A DNA stretch of 64,000 nt from Opitutus sp. GAS368. GTDB lineage: Bacteria; Verrucomicrobiota; Verrucomicrobiia; Opitutales; Opitutaceae. The notes beneath the pieces are model-generated. The model was not told where the DNA came from, did no database searches, and saw nothing but the letters and a program-made list of their open reading frames with translations. Where the stretch lies: assembly GCA_945874455.1 (NCBI GenBank), contig CAMCHO010000002.1:1-64000 (forward strand), given 5' to 3'. The translations under genes were made by a program, and so were the position numbers. Below, piece by piece: positions 1-8,270 of the stretch (position 1 is its first letter; every line of letters starts with the position of its first letter).

Positions 1-1688
1 GTGGCGATGACTTCGAGGCGGCGGCGGTAGCGGGTGCCGATGGCAGCGGGAGAAAAACGGGACTCGATGGTCGCGCGGGCGGCGGCGCCGAGCGCGGCAC
101 CGAGGGCGGGATCGGCGAAGAGCCGACGCATGTACTCGGCGGCGTGCGCGGGATCGGGGTCGGCCCACGTGGAGCCTTTGGCGTAAGGGCCGTGATTGCG
201 CTCGAGCGTGACCAGCGGTGCGCGGACGGGGCAGCCGTTGGTGGCGTTGACGAACTCGGAGGTCGCGGACCAGTCGGTGGAGATGACGGGTTTGCCGAGA
301 TACATCGCTTCGGCGACGGCGAGGCCGAAACCTTCGGAACGGTGCAGGGACACGAAGCAATCGCAGGCGGCTTCGAGGGCGTAGATGTCGGCGCGGGAAA
401 GCGTTTCGGTCAGGAGGACGGTGCCCCGCAGATCGGCGACGCTGGCGCGGAGGGCGGCGAAGTCGGCTTCGTTGCCAGCGACGTTTTGGACTTTGATGAC
501 GAGGGCGGGGGGGGCGATGTCGGCGGTTGGGAAACCGCCGCTCCGTGCGGAGGCGGCGGCGAAGGCGAGGCGGAAGGCGGCGATGACGGCGCGGGGGTTT
601 TTGCGTTCGGCGTAGGAGTTGAGATCGAAGAGAGTGAGGAAGAGAAATTTTCCGGCGGGGAGGCCGAGGCGGGCGCGGAGGATGGCGGTGGTCTCCGTGG
701 GGCGCGCGAAGGAGATCGCGTGCGGCATCGTGAGAACGGGGAGCGGTGACTTCTGCGCGATGGCGGCGGTCGCGAAATCGCTGGGCGTCCAGATTTCGTC
801 GTAGTAGTCGAAGGCGGACGTCCAGGCGTCGGGAAACTCGGGGAGCTCCCAAGCGAAATAGCCGATATTATATTTGTCGGCGCGGAAGGCGGGACCGTGG
901 TGGTGGTCAAGATCGCGCGAGGCGGGCGGATCAATGTGGACGACATTTACGTCGTGGGGATTGTCGGCTTGGAGGCGAGAAGCGTAGGTCTGGTCGCCTT
1001 GGCGGTTTTTGCAGTTGAGTTTGAGCGGAACGAGGGCGGTGGAGAGACCGGCGGCATCGGCGGCGCGGACCATACAGCGGGCGGATTCGCCGACGCCGAG
1101 ATCGGCGGTGAGAAAGCCGGCAATGTTGAGTCCGAGTGGGGTGTGGGTACGGGCGAAGGCGGACGAATAGGGCGCGTGGCGGACGGAGAAATCGTAGATA
1201 AGCTCGCCGTCGGGGGTGGCGATGCTGACGAGACGGAGCTGGCGGTTTTTGTTTTGCGAGCGGAAGCGTTGGAGCGAGGCGAGACCGGAGACGCGGCCGA
1301 GCCAGGCGAGGGTGTTGGTGACGGTGGTGCCGGTGAGGCGGAGGGTGAGCGTGAGGCTCTGGGGTTTGGGGTCTGGGGGGGGCGGGAGCGTGAGGGTGAT
1401 TTCCCAGGGGCCGGGCAGGAGGGCTGAGAGGGAGTCGACGGGGCGGCCGTTGAGGAGAACGTCGAGGCCGGGCGCGGCGGTTTCAAGTCCGCGCGCGTCG
1501 GGGTGGGGGCGGACATCGCCGCGGAGCACGACGGCGCGGACACCGGCGAGGGGCGGGAGGTGAATCGTGGCCTGTTCGCGAATCCAAGCCGAGTCAGGTG
1601 CGTAGTCGTCGAAAAAAATACCCGCGTAGTCGGTGAAGCGCCGGGAGAAGGCGCCGCCGGCGGGAGGCGTGCGGTGAGCGGAACGCAT
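1..1688 (-). CDS. Glycosyltransferase family 4, 3' end outside window
   Basis: Open frame of about 562 codons running off the left edge, so the C-terminus is missing. The C-terminal half is a GT-B fold GT4 glycosyltransferase: a NIAGFLTADLGVGESAR segment near residue 190, and the donor-binding EGFGLAVAEAM motif (E-x7-E) near residue 450, followed by GKPVIST. These enzymes transfer a sugar from a nucleotide donor at the cytoplasmic face of the membrane. The first 170 or so residues are a separate proline-rich beta-type region with no family I recognise. The start is an ATG preceded by no clear ribosome site. The flippase-like gene ends 47 bp upstream on the same strand, so the two are probably co-transcribed in the polysaccharide locus. 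Donor and acceptor sugars cannot be read from the sequence. Confidence 0.85.
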   Translation of the reverse strand, partial: MRSAHRTPPAGGAFSRRFTDYAGIFFDDYAPDSAWIREQATIHLPPLAGVRAVVLRGDVRPHPDARGLETAAPGLDVLLNGRPVDSLSALLPGPWEITLTLPPPPDPKPQSLTLTLRLTGTTVTNTLAWLGRVSGLASLQRFRSQNKNRQLRLVSIATPDGELIYDFSVRHAPYSSAFARTHTPLGLNIAGFLTADLGVGESARCMVRAADAAGLSTALVPLKLNCKNRQGDQTYASRLQADNPHDVNVVHIDPPASRDLDHHHGPAFRADKYNIGYFAWELPEFPDAWTSAFDYYDEIWTPSDFATAAIAQKSPLPVLTMPHAISFARPTETTAILRARLGLPAGKFLFLTLFDLNSYAERKNPRAVIAAFRLAFAAASARSGGFPTADIAPPALVIKVQNVAGNEADFAALRASVADLRGTVLLTETLSRADIYALEAACDCFVSLHRSEGFGLAVAEAMYLGKPVISTDWSATSEFVNATNGCPVRAPLVTLERNHGPYAKGSTWADPDPAHAAEYMRRLFADPALGAALGAAARATIESRFSPAAIGTRYRRRLEVIA

Positions 1689-1735
1689 GGAGTCGGGAGC
1701 GGAGGGAAGGGCGAGGTGAGTGCGTTGGCAACGGC

Positions 1736-2776
1736 TTATGCGGAGGCGGAGAACGGCAGCAGTCGGCGTGCAAAAAGTGCGGCGATGCCACCGAACAGAC
1801 TCCAGATCACGCTCACGGCCCAGACGAGCACGGCGAGGAGGAGGGCGAGTTGGCGGGAGGCATCGTCCGGGAGGAGTCCGAGGAGAGCGAGCATGCCGAG
1901 CAGGGTGCCTTCGCGAAGGCCATGGCCGCCGACACTCACGGGTAGCACGGTGGCGGCGTAGGCGACGGACATGGCGAGCGAGACTTCGATGAACGGGAGC
2001 GGCAGACCGACGCTGCGGGCGAGCAGCCACACGGAGAGGAAATCGAGGAGCCAGATGGCGTAGCTCGCGACGAGGGCGGAGATGAAAACCGAAGGAGTCG
2101 CGCGCGCGCGGATGAAAATGTCGGCGAGCGTGGCGGTCCGCTGTTCGCCGAGACTGCGAGCGAGCCAGGCTGGCGGACGGCGGCAGAGAAAAACACAGGC
2201 CACGACGCTCGCCGCTGAGAGAGCGGCGCAAAGCGCCAGGAGGAGGCGTAACTCGGTATGCCGGGCGACCGTATCCAGTTTTAGCAGTAACGTGACGACA
2301 GCCAAGCTGAGGAGAACGACGAGGCCGAGAATGCGGTCGAGGACGGTGGCGGCGAGGCCGGCGGCTGAGGCGGACACAGGCAAGGCGATGGCAGACACGG
2401 GCGGTACGCTTGGGCCGCGGCTGTGGGTGGGCGCGTCGCGGCAAACGTAGAAGGCGCGGGCGGCGTCGCCGCCGAGTCCGCCGAGCAGGAACGCGTTGTA
2501 GAAATTGCCGATCCAGGTGACGACGTGGGCCCAGTGCAGCGACAGGGAGAGACCTTGCGCGCGAAGGAGGAGCCACCAACGCCACGCGTGCAGCGGAAAG
2601 GTAATGCCGGCGACGAGCGTGGCGGCCGCGACGGGGCCGAGGGAGAACTTGCCGCGGAGGCCGGAGAATTGGTGCCAGTCGATACTCCCGACGAGGGCGG
2701 CGACGAGGAGAGCAGAGCAGGCGTAACGGGCGGCGCGACCGGCGGGGGTGTCGAGGAGGGCGAGGAGGCGGCGCAT
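1736..2776 (-). CDS. Flippase-like / LPG synthase TM-type membrane protein
   Basis: 346-residue integral membrane protein with about eight hydrophobic segments, of the lysylphosphatidylglycerol-synthase transmembrane (YbhN/AglD-type, PF03706) class. Seen: an N-terminal MRRLLALLD start followed by TM segments, the family-typical FYNAFLLGGLGGDAARAF segment near residue 95, and the VLPVSVGGHGLREGTLLGML segment near residue 270. The open frame continues about 319 codons upstream, but that part lies opposite the methyltransferase gene and is arginine/proline-rich shadow, so I start at the ATG preceding the first membrane helix. Proteins of this class in sugar clusters are thought to move lipid-linked sugars or to modify glycosyltransfer. 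Neighbours are a GT4 enzyme downstream and a divergent methyltransferase 96 bp away. Confidence 0.85.
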   Translation of the reverse strand: MRRLLALLDTPAGRAARYACSALLVAALVGSIDWHQFSGLRGKFSLGPVAAATLVAGITFPLHAWRWWLLLRAQGLSLSLHWAHVVTWIGNFYNAFLLGGLGGDAARAFYVCRDAPTHSRGPSVPPVSAIALPVSASAAGLAATVLDRILGLVVLLSLAVVTLLLKLDTVARHTELRLLLALCAALSAASVVACVFLCRRPPAWLARSLGEQRTATLADIFIRARATPSVFISALVASYAIWLLDFLSVWLLARSVGLPLPFIEVSLAMSVAYAATVLPVSVGGHGLREGTLLGMLALLGLLPDDASRQLALLLAVLVWAVSVIWSLFGGIAALFARRLLPFSASA

Positions 2777-2872
2777 GAGCAAAGGAAAGGGAGAGAGGAC
2801 TGAGGACCGCGACGGGCGGCAATGGATAATGTTGCGGGCAGGCGGCGCGGTGATCCCAATGGCCAGACCTGC

Positions 2873-3679
2873 ATGAATAACGAAGAATATCTGAAGCTCG
2901 CGGAGGTCGAGGACCGGATGTGGTATTTCCGGTCGCTGCATGCGCATGTCGCGCGAGCGTTGGCGCGAGTGGACGCAAGGGGCGCCAGGGACGCAGGGGA
3001 CGCGGCGGGGGCACCGCAACCCCAGCGAGAAAAACGCGTACTGGATGCGGGGTGTGGCACGGGTGGGATGATCGTGCGGTTGGCTGGACAGCAACCCGGT
3101 TGGAGGTGGAGCGGCATCGATTTCATGCCGATCGCGTGTGAGCTGGCGCGGCAGCGATGCGGGCAGGGAACGGATATTCGGGAGGCGAGTGTGACGGCAC
3201 TGCCGTTTGCAGACGCGAGTTTTGATGCGGTGGTATCGGCGGACGTGATTTGCCAAGTGGATGCCGCGGATGTGGCGATGCAGGAGTTTTTCCGGGTGCT
3301 GAAACCGGGCGGCATCGTGGTGATCTCGGTACCGGCCTATATGTGGATGTGGTCGTATCATGACGATTCGTGTCAGACGAAACATCGTTACACGCGGCCC
3401 GAGGTGGAGACGCTCATGCGGGCAGCTGGGTTGGTGGATCGCTGGAGCACGCATCTGAATGCGCTGCCGTTTCCGTTGCTGTGGGCGAAGCGCAAACTGT
3501 TGCGGTCTGCGAAGGACACGAGCGACATGAAGGATTATCCGGCGGTGGTGGATGCGATGTTCCGCCTGTTGGTCGCGCCGGAACATGCGTGGTTGCAGGT
3601 CGGTGGGCGGTGGGCGTGGGGTTCGTCGGTATTTGCGGTGGGGAGAAAGCCGGACGGAAAGCTGAGCGTTGAGCGGTGA
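2873..3679 (+). CDS. Class I SAM-dependent methyltransferase
   Basis: 268-residue Rossmann-fold methyltransferase. SAM-binding motif I is VLDAGCGTGG near residue 57; the acidic end of strand 2 is GIDFM; motif III region is FDAVVSADVICQVD; the LKPGGIVVISVPAYMWMWS segment follows, typical of the Methyltransf_11/23 type found in polysaccharide clusters. I chose the internal ATG (MNNEEYLKLAEVEDRMWYF), since this is where family similarity should begin; an in-frame ATG at 2822 would add 17 polar residues. A low-complexity stretch rich in R, G and A (about residues 35-50) looks like an expansion in a loop. It is transcribed divergently from the flippase-like gene and is followed by a large membrane protein 45 bp on. 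The substrate is unknown; a sugar or lipid-linked glycan fits the context. Confidence 0.85.
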   Translation: MNNEEYLKLAEVEDRMWYFRSLHAHVARALARVDARGARDAGDAAGAPQPQREKRVLDAGCGTGGMIVRLAGQQPGWRWSGIDFMPIACELARQRCGQGTDIREASVTALPFADASFDAVVSADVICQVDAADVAMQEFFRVLKPGGIVVISVPAYMWMWSYHDDSCQTKHRYTRPEVETLMRAAGLVDRWSTHLNALPFPLLWAKRKLLRSAKDTSDMKDYPAVVDAMFRLLVAPEHAWLQVGGRWAWGSSVFAVGRKPDGKLSVER

Positions 3680-3724
3680 GCGGTGAGGGCGACGACCTGA
3701 GAGCGAAGAGCAAGACACTGAAAC

Positions 3725-6004
3725 ATGATTCATTTCCCGGTCGCATTCGCTTTGCTGTTACACGTGCTGTGGTGGGGTGCAGGATTGGCGATGCTCGCGA
3801 TGCCGTGGGGCTGGCGGCGGTTTTGGCCGGTGCTCGTGGTGCCGGCGGGGTGGGCCTTGCAGTCGGCGGTAGTGTGGGCGGGGGCGATGGGGGGCCTGAA
3901 GGGGACAAACGGATACGCGTGGTGGAGTGAAGTGGTGCCGGTGGTTTTGCTGGCGGTGGGGGTGTGGCGGGTGGGGCGCGTGGGGCGCGGCGGGCGCGGC
4001 GGGCGCGTGGGGAAGGGATCGCCCGCAAGCGGGCGCCTACCTCGGAGGGCGTGGGTGGATGTGCAGCGAATCGGCGTGGTGTGGCTCGCCAGTGTGGGTG
4101 TGCTCGGGCTGTTGGTCCTGCCCCTGGCGTGGGCGTCGAAGGGATTGACGACCCTCTCGCTGGCGAGCTGCGATGCGGGCGACTACGCGGCGGGGGCGCG
4201 GGTGTTGCAGGAGTTTGCCCGCACGGACCGGAGTGGGTTTCTCGGTTTGACGGAGGTGGTGCGGGTGCACGGGGTGGATAATTTTTTCGAATACTGGACG
4301 CGATTGAATCACTTCACGCCCTCGGCGCTGATCGCGTTTAATGGATCGGTGCTCGGGTGCACGCCGGACGAGCTGACGAGCCTGCTGACGATGGTGCTGT
4401 TGGCGGGGTCGCTGCCGGTGGTGTTTTGGATGGCGCGGGCGGTGATTGGGTTCAGCGGAGCGCCGAGTGCGGCGGTGGCGGTGCTCTACGGGCTGAGCCC
4501 GCTGAATTGGTATGTGGTCGGGCACGTCGCGCCCGGACAGCTATTGGCCGCGATGGCGGTCGGGCTGATCACGTGGGCGGGGGTGGCGCTGTGGCGCGGG
4601 CGACTGACCTGGGCGCGTGGGCTGAGCTTCGCCGGGGTGCTGGCGATCGGGTATTGGCTGGTGTTGGGGAGCTATAATTTTTTCGTGGTCCTGTGCTTGG
4701 TGCCGGCGTTGGCGTATGCGAGCGGTTTAGCGCTGTGGCACGGTGAGTGGCGGCGATTGGGCCAATGGTGCGTGGTCATGCTGGCACCGCTGGCGGTGTG
4801 TGGCGGGGTGTTTGCGGGCCGCGTGGCGGGTTTGCTCGAACGGTTTCAGCTGCTGCGAACGTATGATTTTGGCTGGAAGATTCCGGCGCTTACGCCGGAA
4901 GGTTGGCTGGGGTTGGTGAGCGGGCCGGAGTTAGCGCCGTGGGGTTGGGGTGGGGTCAGGTGGGTGTTGGCGGCGGCGGTGATCGGGCTGCTCGGCTGGG
5001 CCACGCTGCGCGCGGTGAGTGAGCGGCGGAAAAAAACCTGGATCGCACTCGCGGTCACGCTGCCCGTGTTGGCGGGGTATGCGTTTCTCCAATGGCGAGG
5101 GGCGCAGCTGGGGACGAACGCGAGCTATGATGCGTTCAAGGTGTTCACGGTTTTCTATCCGGTGATGCTGCCGGCGTTTTGCTGGTGGATCACGCTGCGG
5201 TGGAGCCAGCGATTGACGGAGTGGATCGGGGTGATGGGCGTCGCGGGTGTGGTGTTGCTGGGCAACGTGGTCGGCACTGGCATGATTGCGTGGCGGCTGG
5301 CCGCGGCGCCGCGAATCGTCGATGGAGGGCTGCGGGACGTGCGCAAGATCGAAGTGATGGCGGACGTGGCGTCGGTAAATGTGTTGTTGCCGGACATGTG
5401 GTCGCGCCTGTGGGCGAACGCATTTTTACTCCGGAAGCCGCAGTATTTTTTGACGGATACCTACGAAGGGCGCTGGCAGACGACGTTGCGGGGCGAGTGG
5501 GATCTCGAGGGCGGAATGATTGCGGTAAAGCCCGCGGAGGGCGGACGGAGGCAGATCGCGCCAGGGATCGCGCTGGTGGATACGCGGAGCGCCGATTTCT
5601 TGAGAGTGATGGTGGGCGAAGGCTGGTATGAGGAAGAGAGCGAGGCGCAGGCGGGGACGCGTTGGCGGTGGACGAAAGGCGAGGGGACGCTCCGGATCGA
5701 GAATTCGCACGCGTGGCCGTTGCGGGTGACGTGCACGCTCGACGGCTGGAGTCTGGGGGCGCGCGACCTAACGCTGGAGGTGACGGGGGCGAAAGATGAG
5801 GGCGCGGCGGAGCGGGGCGGCGCGGTGGCGTCGAGGAATCTGAGTGGGCAGAGGGTGAGAACATTTTTTCCGGAGATCGTCGTGCCGCCAGGCGGGGCGA
5901 CGGTGACGCTGAAGTCGGCGCAGCCGTGGCTGGGGGCGGTGGGCGGGGAGACGCGGGCGCTGGGGCTGTGCGTATTTGGGCTCGAGTTTTCGGTGCAGCG
6001 GTAG
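3725..6004 (+). CDS. Large polytopic membrane protein, unknown function
   Basis: 759 residues. About ten to twelve hydrophobic helices fill residues 1-540, and a soluble C-terminal domain of about 200 residues follows (including WSRLWANAFLLRKPQYF and a beta-rich tail). The architecture resembles membrane GT-C type glycosyltransferases or polymerases with an extracytoplasmic domain, but I see no diagnostic motif and do not assign a family. Residues 80-107 form an R/G-rich linker, and its DNA contains a perfect palindrome at 4020-4035 that could be an in-frame repeat insertion. The gene sits between a methyltransferase and an SDR epimerase, so a role in glycan assembly or export is inferred. 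The end, TAG at 6002-6004, is followed by an intergenic repeat pair. Confidence 0.7.
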   Translation: MIHFPVAFALLLHVLWWGAGLAMLAMPWGWRRFWPVLVVPAGWALQSAVVWAGAMGGLKGTNGYAWWSEVVPVVLLAVGVWRVGRVGRGGRGGRVGKGSPASGRLPRRAWVDVQRIGVVWLASVGVLGLLVLPLAWASKGLTTLSLASCDAGDYAAGARVLQEFARTDRSGFLGLTEVVRVHGVDNFFEYWTRLNHFTPSALIAFNGSVLGCTPDELTSLLTMVLLAGSLPVVFWMARAVIGFSGAPSAAVAVLYGLSPLNWYVVGHVAPGQLLAAMAVGLITWAGVALWRGRLTWARGLSFAGVLAIGYWLVLGSYNFFVVLCLVPALAYASGLALWHGEWRRLGQWCVVMLAPLAVCGGVFAGRVAGLLERFQLLRTYDFGWKIPALTPEGWLGLVSGPELAPWGWGGVRWVLAAAVIGLLGWATLRAVSERRKKTWIALAVTLPVLAGYAFLQWRGAQLGTNASYDAFKVFTVFYPVMLPAFCWWITLRWSQRLTEWIGVMGVAGVVLLGNVVGTGMIAWRLAAAPRIVDGGLRDVRKIEVMADVASVNVLLPDMWSRLWANAFLLRKPQYFLTDTYEGRWQTTLRGEWDLEGGMIAVKPAEGGRRQIAPGIALVDTRSADFLRVMVGEGWYEEESEAQAGTRWRWTKGEGTLRIENSHAWPLRVTCTLDGWSLGARDLTLEVTGAKDEGAAERGGAVASRNLSGQRVRTFFPEIVVPPGGATVTLKSAQPWLGAVGGETRALGLCVFGLEFSVQR
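4020..4035. repeat. Palindrome inside coding sequence
   Basis: CGCCCGC-AA-GCGGGCG is a perfect 7-bp inverted repeat within the membrane-protein gene, in frame, encoding part of a charged linker. The flanking CCTACC resembles the tail of the REP-like units at 6047-6121. It may be an in-frame repeat insertion. Confidence 0.4.
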
Positions 6005-6046
6005 GTGAGGGGCGCATCTCCGAGTCGGTGATCTCAGCTATGCGGG

Positions 6047-6121
6047 GGTCCCGCTTCTCACGAAGCGGGCTACCGAGGAAAACGCAGGAGCCCGGTAGCA
6101 CGCTGCGTGAGCGGCGGGACC
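6047..6121. repeat. Inverted pair of REP-like palindromic units
   Basis: Two 29-bp units lie in opposite orientation: unit A at 6047-6075 and the reverse complement of unit B at 6093-6121, matching at about 25 of 29 positions. Unit A itself contains a hairpin (CCCGCTT, loop CTCACG, AAGCGGG). The outer ends GGTCCCGC and GCGGGACC pair perfectly. This paired arrangement is like a BIME, the usual form of REP elements mobilised by RAYT transposases. A similar unit occurs at 31381-31402. Confidence 0.6.
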
Positions 6122-6195
6122 GCCTGCCCGCAGAAGGCGCGGTCGTTGAGTAGCGGGGAGATTTGAGATTGGCGCGCGGCGGCTGAGAGGGCTTT

Positions 6196-7209
6196 GTGGG
6201 TGGGCTCATGGCTAAAACGAAAAATTTACGGCGAGTTTATGCGGGGAAACGCGTGCTGATCACGGGTGGGCTGGGCTTTATTGGCTCGAATCTCGCGCGG
6301 GAGTTGGTGCGGCTCGGGGCGAAGGTGAGCGTGTTGGATTCGCTGATACCGGAATATGGCGGGAATCGGCGCAACCTGGCCGGGCTGACGGGGAAGGTGC
6401 ACGTGCACGTCGCCGACGTGCGTGACTGGCCGAAGTTGCCTGCGCTCGTGCGGGGGCAGGATTTTCTGTTCAATCTCGCTGGGCAGACGAGTCACATGGA
6501 TTCGATGACGGATCCGCAGACGGATTTGGACATTAACGGGCGGGCACAGCTGGCGATCCTCGAGGCGTGTCGCGTGCACAATCCCGGCGTGAGAATTGTG
6601 TTTGCGAGCACGCGGCAGATTTATGGGAAGCCTGATTATTTGCCGGTGGACGAGAAGCATCCGCTGCGGCCGGTGGACGTAAACGGGATCAACAAGCTCG
6701 CGGGCGAGGGGTTTCATTTGCTGTATTCGCGGGTGCACGGGATTCGGGCGACGGCGTTGCGGCTGACGAACACGATCGGTCCGCGCATGCGGGTGAAGGA
6801 TGCGCGGCAGACATTTGTGGGGGTGTGGATTCGCCGGCTCGTCGAAGGGGAGGCGATCGAAGTATGGGGCGGAGAGCAGCTGCGCGATTTCACTTATGTC
6901 GACGATGCGGTGGAGGCATTTTTACTCGCGGCAGCCAAGGACGAGGCGTTCGGCGAAGTCTTTAATTTAGGCGGGCCGCCGCCGGTGACTTTGGAAGGAC
7001 TCGCGGCGATGCTCGTGGAGCTGAATGGAGGAGGGTACTATGTCGTGAAGACGTTTCCGGCGGAGCGGAAGAAGATCGATATTGGGGACTACTATGCGGA
7101 CGACCGGTTGATTCGAAAGAAACTGGGCTGGCGGGCACGGACGGACTTGCGCACGGCTCTGAAGCGGACGTTGGCGTATTATCGGAAAGAGTTGCGGTAT
7201 TACGTCTGA
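6196..7209 (+). CDS. Extended SDR, NAD-dependent epimerase/dehydratase-like
   Basis: 337 residues from GTG, or 333 from ATG at 6208. GAGAGG lies five bases before the GTG, which favours it. The N-terminal NAD site is VLITGGLGFIGSN, with the acidic residue after strand 2 in VSVLDS. The fold continues with FNLAGQTSHMDSM, FASTRQIYG, LRLTNTIGPRM and a substrate-domain DFTYVDDAVEAF segment, as in UDP-glucose 4-epimerase and dTDP-glucose dehydratase relatives. The catalytic YxxxK is altered: the lysine is kept in VNGINKLAGE but the tyrosine position is asparagine. That makes a standard epimerase or dehydratase assignment unsafe. It lies just ahead of a family 2 glycosyltransferase in the polysaccharide locus, so a nucleotide-sugar substrate is likely. 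Confidence 0.85.
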   Translation: MGGLMAKTKNLRRVYAGKRVLITGGLGFIGSNLARELVRLGAKVSVLDSLIPEYGGNRRNLAGLTGKVHVHVADVRDWPKLPALVRGQDFLFNLAGQTSHMDSMTDPQTDLDINGRAQLAILEACRVHNPGVRIVFASTRQIYGKPDYLPVDEKHPLRPVDVNGINKLAGEGFHLLYSRVHGIRATALRLTNTIGPRMRVKDARQTFVGVWIRRLVEGEAIEVWGGEQLRDFTYVDDAVEAFLLAAAKDEAFGEVFNLGGPPPVTLEGLAAMLVELNGGGYYVVKTFPAERKKIDIGDYYADDRLIRKKLGWRARTDLRTALKRTLAYYRKELRYYV

Positions 7210-7296
7210 GCTTGGCCGCGAGCAGGCGCAGGAGGAGGAAAAAAGATCCAAGGGTTTTCTTGCGGGTGAGAGGTGTTTTGCGACTATGCAGCGCAG

Positions 7297-8253
7297 ATGC
7301 CCCCACCTGCTCTCAGTTTTGTCATCCCGCTTTATCGCAGTGCCGAGACCATCGGAGCGGTGGTGCGGGCGATTGAGGAGCTGCCGATCGAGGGCGGGCA
7401 TGAGATTGTGTTGGTCAACGACGGGAGTCCGGATGGGACGGCGGACGTGTGCCGGGAGTTGGTCAAGAACGCGCGGGTGCCGATCACCTATGTCGAGCAC
7501 GCGCGTAATTTCGGAGAGCACAACGCGGTGCTCACGGGGTGGCGGAACGCGCGCGGGGCGCACCTCGTCAATCTCGACGACGATGGGCAGAATCCGCCGG
7601 TGGAAGCGGTGCGGCTGTGGCGGCATGCGCAGGCGACGGGGCTCGACGTGGTGTTTGGCCATTACGCGGTGAAGCAGCACTCGGCGTGGCGGAATCTCGG
7701 GAGTTGGTTCACGAACCGCATGACTGATTGGGCGCTCGACAAACCACCGGGATTTTATCTTTCGAGTTTTCGGTGTGTGACTGCGTTTGTAGCGAAGGAA
7801 GTGGTGAGTTACCCTGGGCCCTATCCGTATATTGATGGGTTGTTGCTGCAGGTGACGCAACGCATCGGTTCGATTGCTGTGAAACACGAGGCCAGGGTGG
7901 CCGGTGAGAGCACTTATACCTTAAGCCGGTTACTGCGGCTATGGCTGAGTGCGTGGATCAATTTTTCAGTGCAGCCGCTGCGCGTGGCGACGGTGCTGGG
8001 GCTGATCATTGCGGTGGTGGGCATGGTGGCGCTGGGTGCGGTCGCGTGGCTGTGGTGGTGGGATCAGGGGCCGGCGACGGGCTGGGGCTGGCTGATGGCG
8101 GCGATGCTGATTTTTTCTGGAACGCAGCTGGTGCTCTTGGGGCTGATCGGCGAATATGTCGGCCGAATGTTTCTCGCGGTGAATCAGCGACCGCAGGCGG
8201 TGGTGCGGGACGTGCGCCGCGGAGGCGCCGGTGGCGCTGGTGGCGCCAGTTGA
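7297..8253 (+). CDS. Glycosyltransferase family 2 with C-terminal TM helices
   Basis: 318 residues, in the DPM1/ArnC-like group. The GT-A domain starts at once: LSFVIPLYRSAETIG, then LVNDGSPDGT (donor binding) and VNLDDDGQNPP (metal-binding DxD-type). Two strong hydrophobic helices near residues 225-300 end in LIGEYVGRMF, the signature of polyprenyl-phosphate glycosyltransferases (undecaprenyl-phosphate sugar synthases). A GTG at 7273 would add eight residues; neither start has a convincing ribosome site. Such enzymes load a sugar on undecaprenyl phosphate at the inner membrane for transfer outside. The C-terminus is a GGAGGAGGA low-complexity tail. It ends 17 bp from a convergent glycosyltransferase gene. 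Confidence 0.88.
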   Translation: MPPPALSFVIPLYRSAETIGAVVRAIEELPIEGGHEIVLVNDGSPDGTADVCRELVKNARVPITYVEHARNFGEHNAVLTGWRNARGAHLVNLDDDGQNPPVEAVRLWRHAQATGLDVVFGHYAVKQHSAWRNLGSWFTNRMTDWALDKPPGFYLSSFRCVTAFVAKEVVSYPGPYPYIDGLLLQVTQRIGSIAVKHEARVAGESTYTLSRLLRLWLSAWINFSVQPLRVATVLGLIIAVVGMVALGAVAWLWWWDQGPATGWGWLMAAMLIFSGTQLVLLGLIGEYVGRMFLAVNQRPQAVVRDVRRGGAGGAGGAS

Positions 8254-8270
8254 AGGAACTGAGTTGAAGT

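Noticed and set aside
2777..3733. Upstream extension of the flippase-like frame
   Set aside because: Overlaps the methyltransferase on the other strand; no similarity and no membrane segments.
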